Under the pieces are notes generated by a model. That model did no database searches and had not been told where the DNA came from. It saw only the letters and a list, made by a program, of their open reading frames with translations. Source: Microcystis aeruginosa W13-11 (GTDB taxonomy: Bacteria; Cyanobacteriota; Cyanobacteriia; Cyanobacteriales; Microcystaceae). From it: a stretch of 15,997 nt of DNA. The stretch spans positions 1 through 15,997 of the forward strand of contig JAADBR010000137.1 in NCBI GenBank assembly GCA_009995705.1, given 5' to 3'. The position numbers were made by a program, and so were the translations under genes. Position 1 is the first letter of the stretch, and the number at the start of each line of letters is the position of its first letter. Shown here piece by piece: positions 6,653 through 14,657 of this stretch.

Positions 6653-8272
6653 ATGAGATCTTTACGCCAACTTTACCGTTATTTAAGTTTATTTTGCCTC
6701 TGTCTTCTTCTGACCGTGGGCTGTCAGTCCACTAATTCCAATTTACCCCAGGGGGATAGCGATCGCCTGATAATTGGGACAACCCTAAAACCACGCTCCA
6801 TCGATCCGGCCGATAGTTATGAGTTAGCGGGACTTTTTATTATTTATAATCTCGGTGAAACTCTCTACACCTACGCCGAAGGAACCACTAATTTAAAGCC
6901 TCTTCTTGCCACGGAATTGCCGCAAATTAGCCCCGATGGTTTGACTTATACTATCCCAGTACGTCGAGGAGTTATCTTTCATGATGGCACGGTTTTTAAC
7001 GCAGAGGCGATGAAGTTTTCCCTAGAAAGATTTATCAAAAATGGTGGCGAACCTTCCTTTCTTCTCCGGGATACAATTGATAAAATCACCGCCGGCAAAG
7101 AGGACGAAATTACTATTAAATTAACCAGACCTTTTGCCGCTTTTCCCGCTCTTTTAGCTTATCCCGGAGCCTGTGCGGTTTCACCCAAATTTTATCAAAT
7201 TGGCGAAGGTAAATTCAAACCCGAAGAATTTATCGGCACAGGACATTACCGATTAAAAGCAGTTACTAGCGATTCTTTTAGTTTAGAAGCCTTCGATCGC
7301 TATTGGGGAGAACCGGCCAAAAATAAGGGAGTTAATGTGCAAATTTATCTCTCGAATCCTGCCAATTTGTTTAACGGTTTTCAAACAGGTGCGGTGGATA
7401 TTGCCTATCAATCTTTACTGCCTCCTCAAGTGAGAAAATTACGCACAGAAGCAGCCGAGGGAAAATGGCAAGCGATCGAATCTTCTGGGGCAGCAATTAA
7501 CTTTATGAGCGTCAATCTCAAAAGTGAACCCACCGATAATATTTTAGTGCGACAAGCAATTGCTTCTCTAGTCGATCGAGATCTACTGAATGAGCGCATT
7601 TTACAAGGTCAAGGCATCCCTCTTTTTAGTCTCATTCCTACTACTTTTTCCGAATCACAACCGGTGTTTAAAGAGCGCTATGGCAACCATAATATAGAGC
7701 AAGCCAAACAATTACTAAAAACCGCCGGTTATAGTCCAGAAAAACCCGCAATTGTAGAAGTTTGGCACTCCTCGGGATCGATCACTTCCAGCAGCGTGGC
7801 AGCAGTGATGAAAGCTCTAGCAAAACGGGATTTAGATAATAGGATTCAATTTGAACCCAATAGTATCCTAGGAGCGGCCTTTTTCCGTAATATTAGCCAG
7901 GGACTTTATACCACTGCTCTATCTAATTGGTATCCCGATTTTTTGGATGCAGATAACTATATTTATCCCTTTTTAGATTGTGCTAAAGGTTCCCCAGAAA
8001 CTGGCTGCGAAGAGGGAGGATCCCAAAGTCAAGGCTCATTTTTTTATAGTCAAGAAATGAATCAATTAATCGCCCAATCCCGTCGGGAAAGTAACCCAGC
8101 TAAAAGAAAGCAAATTTTTGGCAAAATTCAAGAAATTCTCGCCGATGAAGTTCCCTATATTCCCCTTTGGCAAACCAAAGAATATGCTTTTGCTCGTCAT
8201 GGCATCACGGGAGTTATCATCAATCCCAGTCAAACTTTTCCCTTTTGGACAATTGCCAAAAAATCCCGATAA
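6653..8272 (+). CDS. Family-5 ABC transporter solute-binding lipoprotein
   Basis: A 539-residue extracytoplasmic solute-binding protein of the peptide/nickel (SBP_bac_5, DppA/OppA-like) family. Residues 1-23 form a lipoprotein signal with lipobox LTVGC, so Cys24 is the predicted lipidated residue. The family signature IFHDGTVFNAEAMKFSLERF lies at 108-127. The length and the C-terminal segment (PYIPLWQTKEYAF) are typical of a full-length protein. It should deliver oligopeptides or another small ligand to an ABC permease, but no permease or ATPase gene is in this window, so it is an orphan subunit here. The ATG follows the pentapeptide gene stop by one base, indicating one transcript. The ligand cannot be assigned from sequence. 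Confidence 0.93.
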   Translation: MRSLRQLYRYLSLFCLCLLLTVGCQSTNSNLPQGDSDRLIIGTTLKPRSIDPADSYELAGLFIIYNLGETLYTYAEGTTNLKPLLATELPQISPDGLTYTIPVRRGVIFHDGTVFNAEAMKFSLERFIKNGGEPSFLLRDTIDKITAGKEDEITIKLTRPFAAFPALLAYPGACAVSPKFYQIGEGKFKPEEFIGTGHYRLKAVTSDSFSLEAFDRYWGEPAKNKGVNVQIYLSNPANLFNGFQTGAVDIAYQSLLPPQVRKLRTEAAEGKWQAIESSGAAINFMSVNLKSEPTDNILVRQAIASLVDRDLLNERILQGQGIPLFSLIPTTFSESQPVFKERYGNHNIEQAKQLLKTAGYSPEKPAIVEVWHSSGSITSSSVAAVMKALAKRDLDNRIQFEPNSILGAAFFRNISQGLYTTALSNWYPDFLDADNYIYPFLDCAKGSPETGCEEGGSQSQGSFFYSQEMNQLIAQSRRESNPAKRKQIFGKIQEILADEVPYIPLWQTKEYAFARHGITGVIINPSQTFPFWTIAKKSR

Positions 8273-8278
8273 TTAATC

Positions 8279-8437
8279 ATGAGTCAGCCGTCAGCTTTTG
8301 CTCCCCGGCTCGCCCTGCTGCTCGGGGGATTTTATCTGTTAAAATTTCCTATCGTCGTGGGGCGAAAACAAGCTGTTCTGACCTTGCCTCCTGTCTTACA
8401 ATGGTTAAATCTAGGTTGTGTAGATAAATCGCCATGA
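8279..8437 (+). CDS. Possible 52-residue ORF overlapping ilvN start
   Basis: An open frame starting [20 protein letters not shown] and ending NLGCVDKSP. It begins 6 bases after the stop of the solute-binding protein gene and ends in an ATGA overlap with the ilvN start, a layout typical of translational coupling. Residues about 11-27 are hydrophobic, so a single membrane segment is possible. I do not recognise a family, and no good Shine-Dalgarno is seen. It may be chance, since a short frame filling a 160-base gap is not rare. The tight junctions at both ends are the reason to list it. Confidence 0.3.
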   Translation: MSQPSAFAPRLALLLGGFYLLKFPIVVGRKQAVLTLPPVLQWLNLGCVDKSP

Positions 8438-8958
8438 AACACACATTATCCGTATTAGTTGAAGATGAAGCGGGAGTCTTAACCCGTATTGCGGGATTAT
8501 TTGCCCGTCGCGGCTTTAATATTGAAAGTCTAGCCGTCGGTCCTGCTGAACAAATGGGAGTTTCTCGCATTACGATGGTAGTACCAGGGGACGAGGACAG
8601 CATCGAACAGTTAACCAAACAACTTTACAAATTAATTAACGTCCTCAAGGTGCAGGATATCACCCAAACCCCTTGTGTGGAAAGGGAATTAATGCTGATT
8701 AAAGTTAATGCTACCGCCGAGCGCCGGGCCGAAGTAATCGAATTAGCGCAGGTATTCCGAGCGCGAATTGTGGATATTTCCGAGGAAACCCTAACCATCG
8801 AAGTGGTGGGGGATCCGGGTAAAATGGTGGCGATTATGCAGATGCTGAATAAATTTGGCATTCGCGAGGTGGCGCGTACCGGTAAAATTGCTCTGATTCG
8901 CGAGTCGGGAGTCAATACGGAATACCTGAAGGCTTTAGAGGCTAAAATGGCAATCTAG
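8434..8958 (+). CDS. ilvN: Acetolactate synthase small (regulatory) subunit
   Basis: A 174-residue regulatory subunit of acetohydroxyacid synthase, the first enzyme of valine, leucine and isoleucine synthesis. It stimulates the large subunit and confers feedback inhibition by valine. The N-terminal ACT domain (about 2-76) opens with [20 protein letters not shown], which holds the valine-site Gly14. [12 protein letters not shown] and SRITMVV follow. The C-terminal half (about 84-165, ELMLIKVNA onward) is the second conserved domain. Length is as expected for a bacterial enzyme. The catalytic subunit gene is not nearby, which is common in cyanobacteria. The symbol ilvH is used for the same family. 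The ATG at 8434 overlaps the stop of a possible small upstream ORF. Confidence 0.97.
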   Translation: MKHTLSVLVEDEAGVLTRIAGLFARRGFNIESLAVGPAEQMGVSRITMVVPGDEDSIEQLTKQLYKLINVLKVQDITQTPCVERELMLIKVNATAERRAEVIELAQVFRARIVDISEETLTIEVVGDPGKMVAIMQMLNKFGIREVARTGKIALIRESGVNTEYLKALEAKMAI

Positions 8959-8965
8959 GGATATT

Positions 8966-9014
8966 GGGGATGAATGGGGGTGTTAGGGTTTTAGTTGAAA
9001 TTCCCCATTTCCCC
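8966..9014 (+). terminator. Imperfect hairpin behind ilvN
   Basis: GGGGATGAATGGGG (8966-8979) can pair with CCCCATTTCCCC (9003-9014), with two unpaired bases, around a loop of about 23 bases. It begins 8 bases after the ilvN stop. There is no T run, so a role as terminator is only a position-based inference. Confidence 0.4.
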
Positions 9015-9049
9015 GCTTCCCCTATTGCCTTCAGAAGCTGATAAAAACT

Positions 9050-11302
9050 ATGTCTAACCAGTCGCCGAAAACCCAAATTAGTCAACTTGTCACCGTTGCC
9101 GTGCAGAAATTGCAAGGAAAGGTGAATTTTCAGTCAGTAAATCTCAAAAAAGGGGCGAGAGTTCCCGAATTACGCCTTAAAGACGAGAATGGCAGCGGGG
9201 AAAGCAAATATCCCCTCATTGGCGATCGCTATTTATTGGGTCGTAGTTCCAGTGCCTGTGATATTACTATCCGTAATAATGTGGTGAGTCAGATTCACTG
9301 TTCCCTGCAGCGGGACCCGAAAAATCCCTATAATTTCCTGCTCACAGACGAAAACTCCACCAACGGGGTTTATATGGGTAAACGTCGTCTGAAAAGCGTT
9401 TCCCTGCGTCATGGGGATACCTTTACCCTGGCCCCTCCAGACTTAGCCAATTGTGTCACCATCTCCTATTACTGTCCCCCTCCCCTGTGGGCGCGACTTT
9501 TGCGCTATGGTTTCTATGGTGCGGGGGGTATTTTCGGTTTATTAGTTCTAGGGATTATCTGGGAAAGTCGCAGAGTTAATGTTTATCCCCTCCCTTCCGG
9601 GGTGAGCGGTCCGGTGGTGGTTTATCCTAGGGATGGTCAAACTCCCCTCAATCCCAGGCGACAGGAAACTCACCAAGAATTAGATAATCTGGGCGATTTT
9701 TCTCCCTATTTACCCAAGGCGGTTGTCGCTTCCGAAGATAGTCGTTTTTACTGGCATTTTGGCGTTGATCCTCTGGGGATTGTCCGGGCTGTTATGATTA
9801 ATTGGCAAGGTCAAGGCATTCGTCAAGGGGCCAGCACCCTAACTCAACAGTTAGCGCGTAGTTTATTCCCCGAAGTTGGTCGCCAAAATACTGCCGATCG
9901 CAAACTCCGGGAGGCTGTGGTCGCTTTACAATTAGAGGCGGTGTATAGTAAGGATACAATTCTCAAAACCTATCTCAATCGAGTTTATCTCGGTCTAGCC
10001 GGTTACGGTTTTGAAGATGCGGCCCGCTTTTATTTCGATAAATCCGCTAGGGATTTAGATATCTCCGAGGCTGCCACCCTTGTGGCTATGTTACCCGCTC
10101 CGAATCTATTTAACCCCATTCAAGATTACGACACTTCCGTAGAATTACGCAATCGTGTCATCGATCGCATGGCTCAATTAGGCATGATTTCCCCAGAAGC
10201 GGCCGCCAGCGCTCGCAGATCCCGCATTGAAATCAGTCCCCAAGCCAAAAAATCCCTGTCTAGTACAATTGCACCATATTTTTATAGTTACGTTTTCGAG
10301 GAATTACAGGATCTTTTAGGGGAAGAAGTGGCTAAAGAGGGCAATTTTATCGTTGAAACCAGTTTAGACCGCCGGCTGCAAGCGATCGCAGAAAAAAGCT
10401 TAAAAAATAATGTCTTAAACCAAGGACCCCGCTATCGATACTCCCAAGGTGCTTTAGTTACCCTAAACAGTCAAACCGGGGAAATTCTCGCTTTAGTCGG
10501 GGGAGTTGATTATCAAAAAAGCCAATTTAACCGCGCTATCCAAGCTAAACGTCAACCCGGTTCCACTTTTAAGGTGTTTGCTTATACTGCCGCCCTGGAA
10601 AAGGGAATATCGCCCTATAAAACCTATAGCTGCGCGGGACTCTCTTGGCAAGGACAGGCCTATTCTCCCTGTGAACGCAGTAGCGGGGGGGTCAATATGT
10701 TTCAAGGTTTAGCGCAATCGGAAAATAGTGTCGCCCTTCGCATTGCTCGTGAGGCAGGATTAAGCAATGTGGTCAATGTAGCGGAACGTTTGGGGGTAAA
10801 ATCAGCTTTAAATGCTGTACCGGGGCTAATTTTAGGACAAAGCGAGGTAAATGTCTTAGAAATGACTGGAGCTTATGGGGTTTTTGACCATGGTGGACGC
10901 TGGAATCGTCCCCACGCTATTAAACGCATTCTCGACGCTTCCGACTGTGAAAATGTGGAGGATTTGAGTACCTGTCGGGTTATTTATGACTATGGCGAGG
11001 ATAGCGATAGAAATCAGCAGGTAATCTCCCCTAAAACCGCCGAGACGATGAATAGCTTATTGCGGGGGGTGATAACTAATGGTACAGGAGGCGCTGCCAG
11101 TATTGGCATGGGAGAAGCGGGTAAAACGGGAACTACGAATAATTATGTGGACCTCTGGTTTATCGGTTATCTTCCCCGTCGCCACTGGGTGACAGGCATT
11201 TGGTTAGGGAATGATAACAATTCCCCCACTTCCGGCAGTAGTCAACAGGCAGCCCGGTTATGGGGCGATTATCACCGTCAGTTAATCACTACACAAAATT
11301 AA
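9050..11302 (+). CDS. FHA domain fused to class A penicillin-binding protein
   Basis: A 750-residue bifunctional peptidoglycan synthase with an added N-terminal FHA domain. The FHA (about 55-130) shows the phosphothreonine-site residues: LLGRSSS (Arg65, Ser66), SQIH (His83) and ENSTNG (Asn105). A membrane span follows at about 154-171. The GT51 glycosyltransferase has the catalytic EDSRFYWHFG (Glu229) and RQGASTLTQQLAR (258-270). The transpeptidase carries all three motifs: STFK (nucleophile Ser505), SEN (557-559) and KTGTT (692-696). The FHA half would face the cytoplasm and both enzyme domains the periplasm, polymerising and cross-linking lipid II. A phosphothreonine-binding sensor on a PBP suggests control by Ser/Thr kinases; similar FHA-PBP fusions are, to my knowledge, found in cyanobacteria. 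All catalytic residues are present, so it should be active. The gene is monocistronic. Confidence 0.95.
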   Translation: MSNQSPKTQISQLVTVAVQKLQGKVNFQSVNLKKGARVPELRLKDENGSGESKYPLIGDRYLLGRSSSACDITIRNNVVSQIHCSLQRDPKNPYNFLLTDENSTNGVYMGKRRLKSVSLRHGDTFTLAPPDLANCVTISYYCPPPLWARLLRYGFYGAGGIFGLLVLGIIWESRRVNVYPLPSGVSGPVVVYPRDGQTPLNPRRQETHQELDNLGDFSPYLPKAVVASEDSRFYWHFGVDPLGIVRAVMINWQGQGIRQGASTLTQQLARSLFPEVGRQNTADRKLREAVVALQLEAVYSKDTILKTYLNRVYLGLAGYGFEDAARFYFDKSARDLDISEAATLVAMLPAPNLFNPIQDYDTSVELRNRVIDRMAQLGMISPEAAASARRSRIEISPQAKKSLSSTIAPYFYSYVFEELQDLLGEEVAKEGNFIVETSLDRRLQAIAEKSLKNNVLNQGPRYRYSQGALVTLNSQTGEILALVGGVDYQKSQFNRAIQAKRQPGSTFKVFAYTAALEKGISPYKTYSCAGLSWQGQAYSPCERSSGGVNMFQGLAQSENSVALRIAREAGLSNVVNVAERLGVKSALNAVPGLILGQSEVNVLEMTGAYGVFDHGGRWNRPHAIKRILDASDCENVEDLSTCRVIYDYGEDSDRNQQVISPKTAETMNSLLRGVITNGTGGAASIGMGEAGKTGTTNNYVDLWFIGYLPRRHWVTGIWLGNDNNSPTSGSSQQAARLWGDYHRQLITTQN

Positions 11303-11478
11303 TCCCATTGACTCTCAAGCTCAGACCCATTTTCACCGTCTATCCTTAAGATTAGTGGAAGGAACCACAAAGGCACAAAGGACACAAAGATCGATCGCTT
11401 CTATAGTAAGTTAAACTTATCACACAAAGAGTGAGAGAGCCGCTGAATCTCCCTCACTTCCCACTTCCCAAATAATAA
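11303..11478. other. Spacer with CACAAAG repeats, no gene seen
   Basis: Part of a 286-base gap between two convergent genes. It contains three CACAAAG copies at 8-9-base spacing (11366-11389), a motif style common between cyanobacterial genes. I find no open frame with recognisable features. Confidence 0.5.
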
Positions 11479-11506
11479 GGGTGTGTTAGCCCTATCTAAC
11501 ACACCC
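11479..11506. terminator. Perfect 11-bp hairpin, terminator for the RTX gene
   Basis: GGGTGTGTTAG (11479-11489) and CTAACACACCC (11496-11506) are fully complementary around a 6-base loop. On the minus strand the stem is followed by TTATTATT (from AATAATAA at 11471-11478), giving an intrinsic-terminator shape downstream of the RTX gene. It could also stop transcripts from the PBP side. Confidence 0.65.
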
Positions 11507-11588
11507 GCAGAGACTATTTCTGGTGGCTTGATTTTACCCCAAAAATCCACAGTTGTCCGACCCACCGCAGAGGATGGACAGGGATAGA

Positions 11589-12683
11589 TTAGATAACAAC
11601 AATATTATTATTGGTGATAACTACCAAGTTACTGAGAGTTGCGAGTCGAACCGAAGCAATGCCACCAACACCATCTACGTCAAACCATAAACCACCATTA
11701 GTGGTGTTATAGATGAATCTTTGATTTGCATTAGTCGCACTAGTAGCTCCCGCACCGGAAAGGAATTGGGCAGCCAACAAAGTACCAGCAGTCAGTCCAC
11801 CACCGAAACCAGAGGCAGAAACATCGATAAAATCCTGAGCGATGTTAAAATCGGTGATGGTGTCAACGCCTTCGCTGGAATTGTTGTAAACAAGCCGGTC
11901 AACATTAGCTCCACCAGTTAGGGTGTCGTCCCCGTCGCCACCGATTAGGGTATCGGTTCCCGTACCCCCATTTAGGCTATCGGTTCCCCCCTCACCAAGT
12001 AGGATATCGCTTCCCGCCTCACCAAGTAGGGTATCGTTTCCCGCCTGACCAAGTAGGGTATCGCTTCCCGCGTCACCAAATAGGCTGTCGTTATCCGCGC
12101 CACCATCTAGGCTGTCGTCGTCGTCGCCACCAAGTAGGATATCGCTTCCCGCCTCACCAAGTAGGGTATCGTCATCCGCGCCACCAAGTAGGCTATCGTC
12201 TCCGTTGCCACCGATTAGGGTATCCGCTGCATCGGCGCCGGTTAGGGTATCGTTACCGTCGCCACCTGTAATGTTATAGAAATCGGTGGTGAGGAGATCC
12301 CATATCCGATTTCTTTCCACACCCGACGCTTTCGTGTTAACAATACCGCCGCTTAGTTGATAAGTGCCAGCAGCCCAACCTCTAACAAAGGTAAAGCTAT
12401 TTGCTGGCAGGGAAAATTGCTGAGAAAAGCCTCCACGGTACCGGGAAAGGGTTGCGGTATCAGCATCGCCTACGTTGGTTATTCTCCAAGCTGTAAGGTT
12501 TTCGAGGGACCCCGAGGGTAAAAAGCCCTGGGAAGTGAGATTATCGCTGGCAATGGGTGGTCCTGATAAATAAATGGGGATATCATAGTTGTTCAGGAAA
12601 GCGGCAACTGACGGAGTCACAGTAGCACGATCGAAAGTAACACCAGAGGAGAAGCCAGCGAATGATACAGTTACAGTGGGCAT
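11589..12683 (-). CDS. RTX calcium-binding repeat protein
   Basis: A 364-residue protein with a central block (about 140-265) of 14 hemolysin-type nonapeptides of the GGxGxDxLx kind. These fold into a calcium-loaded beta-roll after export. Residues 1-135 precede the repeats and I do not recognise them; there is no signal peptide, as expected for type I secretion with a C-terminal signal. The C-terminal 100 residues (DTITDFNIAQDFIDVS, WFDVDGVGG, ending NNNIVVI) match the capping domain often seen in cyanobacterial RTX proteins. No type I exporter genes are in the window. Some repeats lack the first glycines (GADAADTLI, GEAGSDILL), so calcium affinity per turn may vary. Likely a secreted or surface protein; the activity is unknown. 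Start is the ATG at 12683; no strong Shine-Dalgarno is seen. Confidence 0.9.
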   Translation of the reverse strand: MPTVTVSFAGFSSGVTFDRATVTPSVAAFLNNYDIPIYLSGPPIASDNLTSQGFLPSGSLENLTAWRITNVGDADTATLSRYRGGFSQQFSLPANSFTFVRGWAAGTYQLSGGIVNTKASGVERNRIWDLLTTDFYNITGGDGNDTLTGADAADTLIGGNGDDSLLGGADDDTLLGEAGSDILLGGDDDDSLDGGADNDSLFGDAGSDTLLGQAGNDTLLGEAGSDILLGEGGTDSLNGGTGTDTLIGGDGDDTLTGGANVDRLVYNNSSEGVDTITDFNIAQDFIDVSASGFGGGLTAGTLLAAQFLSGAGATSATNANQRFIYNTTNGGLWFDVDGVGGIASVRLATLSNLVVITNNNIVVI

Positions 12684-12742
12684 AGTTTTTTCTTTGAGTG
12701 ATATGTTTGAATGTGAAGAGTTTGACAGTCCTCCCCCCGATT

Positions 12743-12748
12743 ATTATA
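12743..12748 (-). promoter_or_regulatory. Possible -10 of the RTX gene
   Basis: Read on the minus strand this is TATAAT within TATATAATAAT. A TTGTAT lies upstream, but only 14 bases away, so the -35 is poor. A start near 12736 would give a leader of about 50 nt. Confidence 0.3.
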
Positions 12749-12825
12749 TACCGAGAAAAAAAATACAACCCTGTTTTCTAGGCTTGTTTCCTGTATTATT
12801 GCTAATGGTTAAGTTTTTATCAATT

Positions 12826-13353
12826 CTAGGTTAACTTTTGGCTGGGTATGATATAAATCACCCCAGAAATTAAAGTTAATGTTACTGATAGCCAAAAAGC
12901 CCCCTGAGCAATTAAATTATATTCAGAAGGCAAGGGAGCAATTAAGAGAGCGATAGCGATAATTTGGCTGACTGTTTTGCTTTTTCCCCACCAATTAGCC
13001 CCTTTTATGTCGCTATTTCCCGTTAAATTCGGATTAATGCGCCAACCAGCGATCGCTAATTCGCGAGCAAGAATCAAAAATACTCCCCAAGCGGCAATTA
13101 AATCCATTTCAATGAGAGCTAAAAGAGGAGCGAGAACCAGCAATTTATCGACCAAAGGATCGAGAAATTTACCTAATTCGGTGATTTGATCCAATTTTCG
13201 CGCTAGATAACCATCGAGCCAATCGGTACTGGCAGCAATCAGAAAGATAATTAAACTTAACCAGCGATCGATTTCTGTGCCTTGGTGCAACCAGTATAAA
13301 ATTAATGGCAGTCCCAAGAGTCGCGATAGGGTAATCGAGTTGGGTAGGTTCAT
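12826..13353 (-). CDS. pgsA: CDP-diacylglycerol-glycerol-3-phosphate 3-phosphatidyltransferase
   Basis: A 175-residue membrane enzyme that transfers the phosphatidyl group from CDP-diacylglycerol to glycerol-3-phosphate. This is the committed step to phosphatidylglycerol, the only major phospholipid of cyanobacterial thylakoids. The complete CDP-alcohol phosphotransferase motif D-x2-DG-x2-AR-x8-G-x3-D-x3-D is present, with Asp44, Asp47, Gly48, Arg52, Gly61, Asp65 and Asp69. The NSITLSRLLGLP start and about five hydrophobic segments are typical. Start is the ATG at 13353. The neighbour on the same strand upstream is a fatty acid desaturase, so two lipid genes lie together, but the 114-base repeat-filled spacer makes a single operon uncertain. 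Other members of the superfamily act on other alcohols; MNLPNSITLSR favours PgsA. Confidence 0.93.
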   Translation of the reverse strand: MNLPNSITLSRLLGLPLILYWLHQGTEIDRWLSLIIFLIAASTDWLDGYLARKLDQITELGKFLDPLVDKLLVLAPLLALIEMDLIAAWGVFLILARELAIAGWRINPNLTGNSDIKGANWWGKSKTVSQIIAIALLIAPLPSEYNLIAQGAFWLSVTLTLISGVIYIIPSQKLT

Positions 13354-13357
13354 TTTT

Positions 13358-13465
13358 CAGTGATCAGTAAACAGTGATCAGTAAACAGGTATAAAGATAA
13401 AGATAACTAACTAACTAATTAATTAACTTAAAACTTACATCTGATAACTGATAACTGATAACTGA
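13358..13465. repeat. Short tandem repeats between pgsA and desD
   Basis: Two adjacent copies of CAGTGATCAGTAAA (13358-13371, 13372-13385) start 4 bases before the pgsA ATG. Then comes an AT-rich CTAA-type run, and three CTGATAA heptamers plus CTGA (13441-13465) end next to the desD stop codon. Heptamer short tandem repeats are a known trait of cyanobacterial spacers. The 14-mers occupy the pgsA leader. Confidence 0.8.
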
Positions 13466-13467
13466 CT

Positions 13468-14562
13468 TTAGCTGGCTAATTTGAGATCGAAATTACTTTG
13501 TTTATTGCCTAATTGCCTGAGCCAACGATAATTATAAGCTAAAGCACCGCGCAGGGTGGGATAAACGGCATAGTTAACGCCAAATTCTTGGCAAACTTCT
13601 GCTAAAATTGGGGCAATTTTGGGGTAGTGAATATGACAAATTTGCGGAAAAAGATGGTGAACAACTTGATAATTTAATCCCCCCAAATACCAATTTAAAA
13701 AGATATTTTTAGGGGCAAAATCTACGGTGGTTCGCACTTGAAAAATTGCCCATTCGTCTTCGATTTGATTAGCTGTCGAGGGTTGAATAAATTCGGCAGG
13801 TTCCAAAACGTGAGCTAACATAAATACATGACAGGCAAGCACTCCATAGGTCATAAAAACAATGAGAAAACCGATCGCTATTTCTAGGGGACTGTAACCA
13901 ACTAAGAGAGGAATGCCAATAAACCAAAAGAGATAAACAACTTTTCCGCTCAATAAAACGAATAGATCGATCACTTTAGGATTGGGAAGTTTAATCTCGC
14001 CAAAACGACGATGAAAGAGGATAGAGCGCACATCGGAGAATGACCAATAGATAGGAATTATACCGTAGAGAATCGGGATAAATAAATGTTGATATCGATG
14101 ATACCATTTATGCTCGGCATGGGGAGTCATTCGCACCACACCATCGCCATGAATTTCCAGATCGTACCCTAAAACATTAGTGTAGGTATGATGGAGATAG
14201 TTATGACGAAAACGCCAGAGATAACTGGAAGCGCCGATGATATAATCGTAGGTCGTGCCAAGGAGAGAATTAACCCATTTTTTACTAGAATAGCCGCCAT
14301 GGTTGGCATCATGACCAATGCTAAAACCAATACCCGCTAATCCTGCTCCTAAAACCAGACAACCGATGATTTTTAGCCACCAGATATCCGGACTAAAAAG
14401 CACAAATAACCAAGCGGCAATTACCCAAGTTAAAATCGTGATCGTCTTCAGGTACATGGCCAAATTATCTCTGGTGGGGATGCCGTTTTCGGTAAAATAA
14501 GCATCAACCCGTTTATTCAATTCCTTTCTAAAACCCTGATTTTCGGTAAAGGTTACTCGCAT
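13468..14562 (-). CDS. desD: Acyl-lipid Δ6 fatty acid desaturase
   Basis: A 364-residue membrane di-iron desaturase that closely resembles Synechocystis DesD as I recall it, including the RRVDAYF-like N-terminus, HGDG (138-141) and the NYRWL tail. DesD introduces a Δ6 double bond into lipid-bound linoleic or α-linolenic acid, giving γ-linolenic or stearidonic acid, using ferredoxin. The three histidine boxes are intact: HDANH (84-88), HNYLHH (120-125) and QVVHH (299-303). The Gln in box three is typical of front-end desaturases. Hydrophobic pairs at about 40-80 and 200-250 anchor it in the membrane. Start is the ATG at 14562, with AGGA 11 bases upstream. Δ6 rather than another position is inferred from overall resemblance. 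Confidence 0.92.
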   Translation of the reverse strand: MRVTFTENQGFRKELNKRVDAYFTENGIPTRDNLAMYLKTITILTWVIAAWLFVLFSPDIWWLKIIGCLVLGAGLAGIGFSIGHDANHGGYSSKKWVNSLLGTTYDYIIGASSYLWRFRHNYLHHTYTNVLGYDLEIHGDGVVRMTPHAEHKWYHRYQHLFIPILYGIIPIYWSFSDVRSILFHRRFGEIKLPNPKVIDLFVLLSGKVVYLFWFIGIPLLVGYSPLEIAIGFLIVFMTYGVLACHVFMLAHVLEPAEFIQPSTANQIEDEWAIFQVRTTVDFAPKNIFLNWYLGGLNYQVVHHLFPQICHIHYPKIAPILAEVCQEFGVNYAVYPTLRGALAYNYRWLRQLGNKQSNFDLKLAS

Positions 14563-14657
14563 TCCTATTTTTGTCCTAGAAGTTGGTATGACGGCAATTT
14601 GTGGCAGCTCAGAGTTAATTTATGAGTCTTTTAGTGGTTTGCTAAGGCTGTCTCGCT

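Noticed and set aside
8167..8427. Plus-strand 86-codon frame across the end of the solute-binding protein gene
   Set aside because: It overlaps the end of a well-supported gene in another frame and looks like chance sequence; the 8279 frame has better junctions.
12583..12834. Frames on both strands over the RTX gene start and spacer
   Set aside because: They overlap the RTX N-terminus or promoter region and show no family features.
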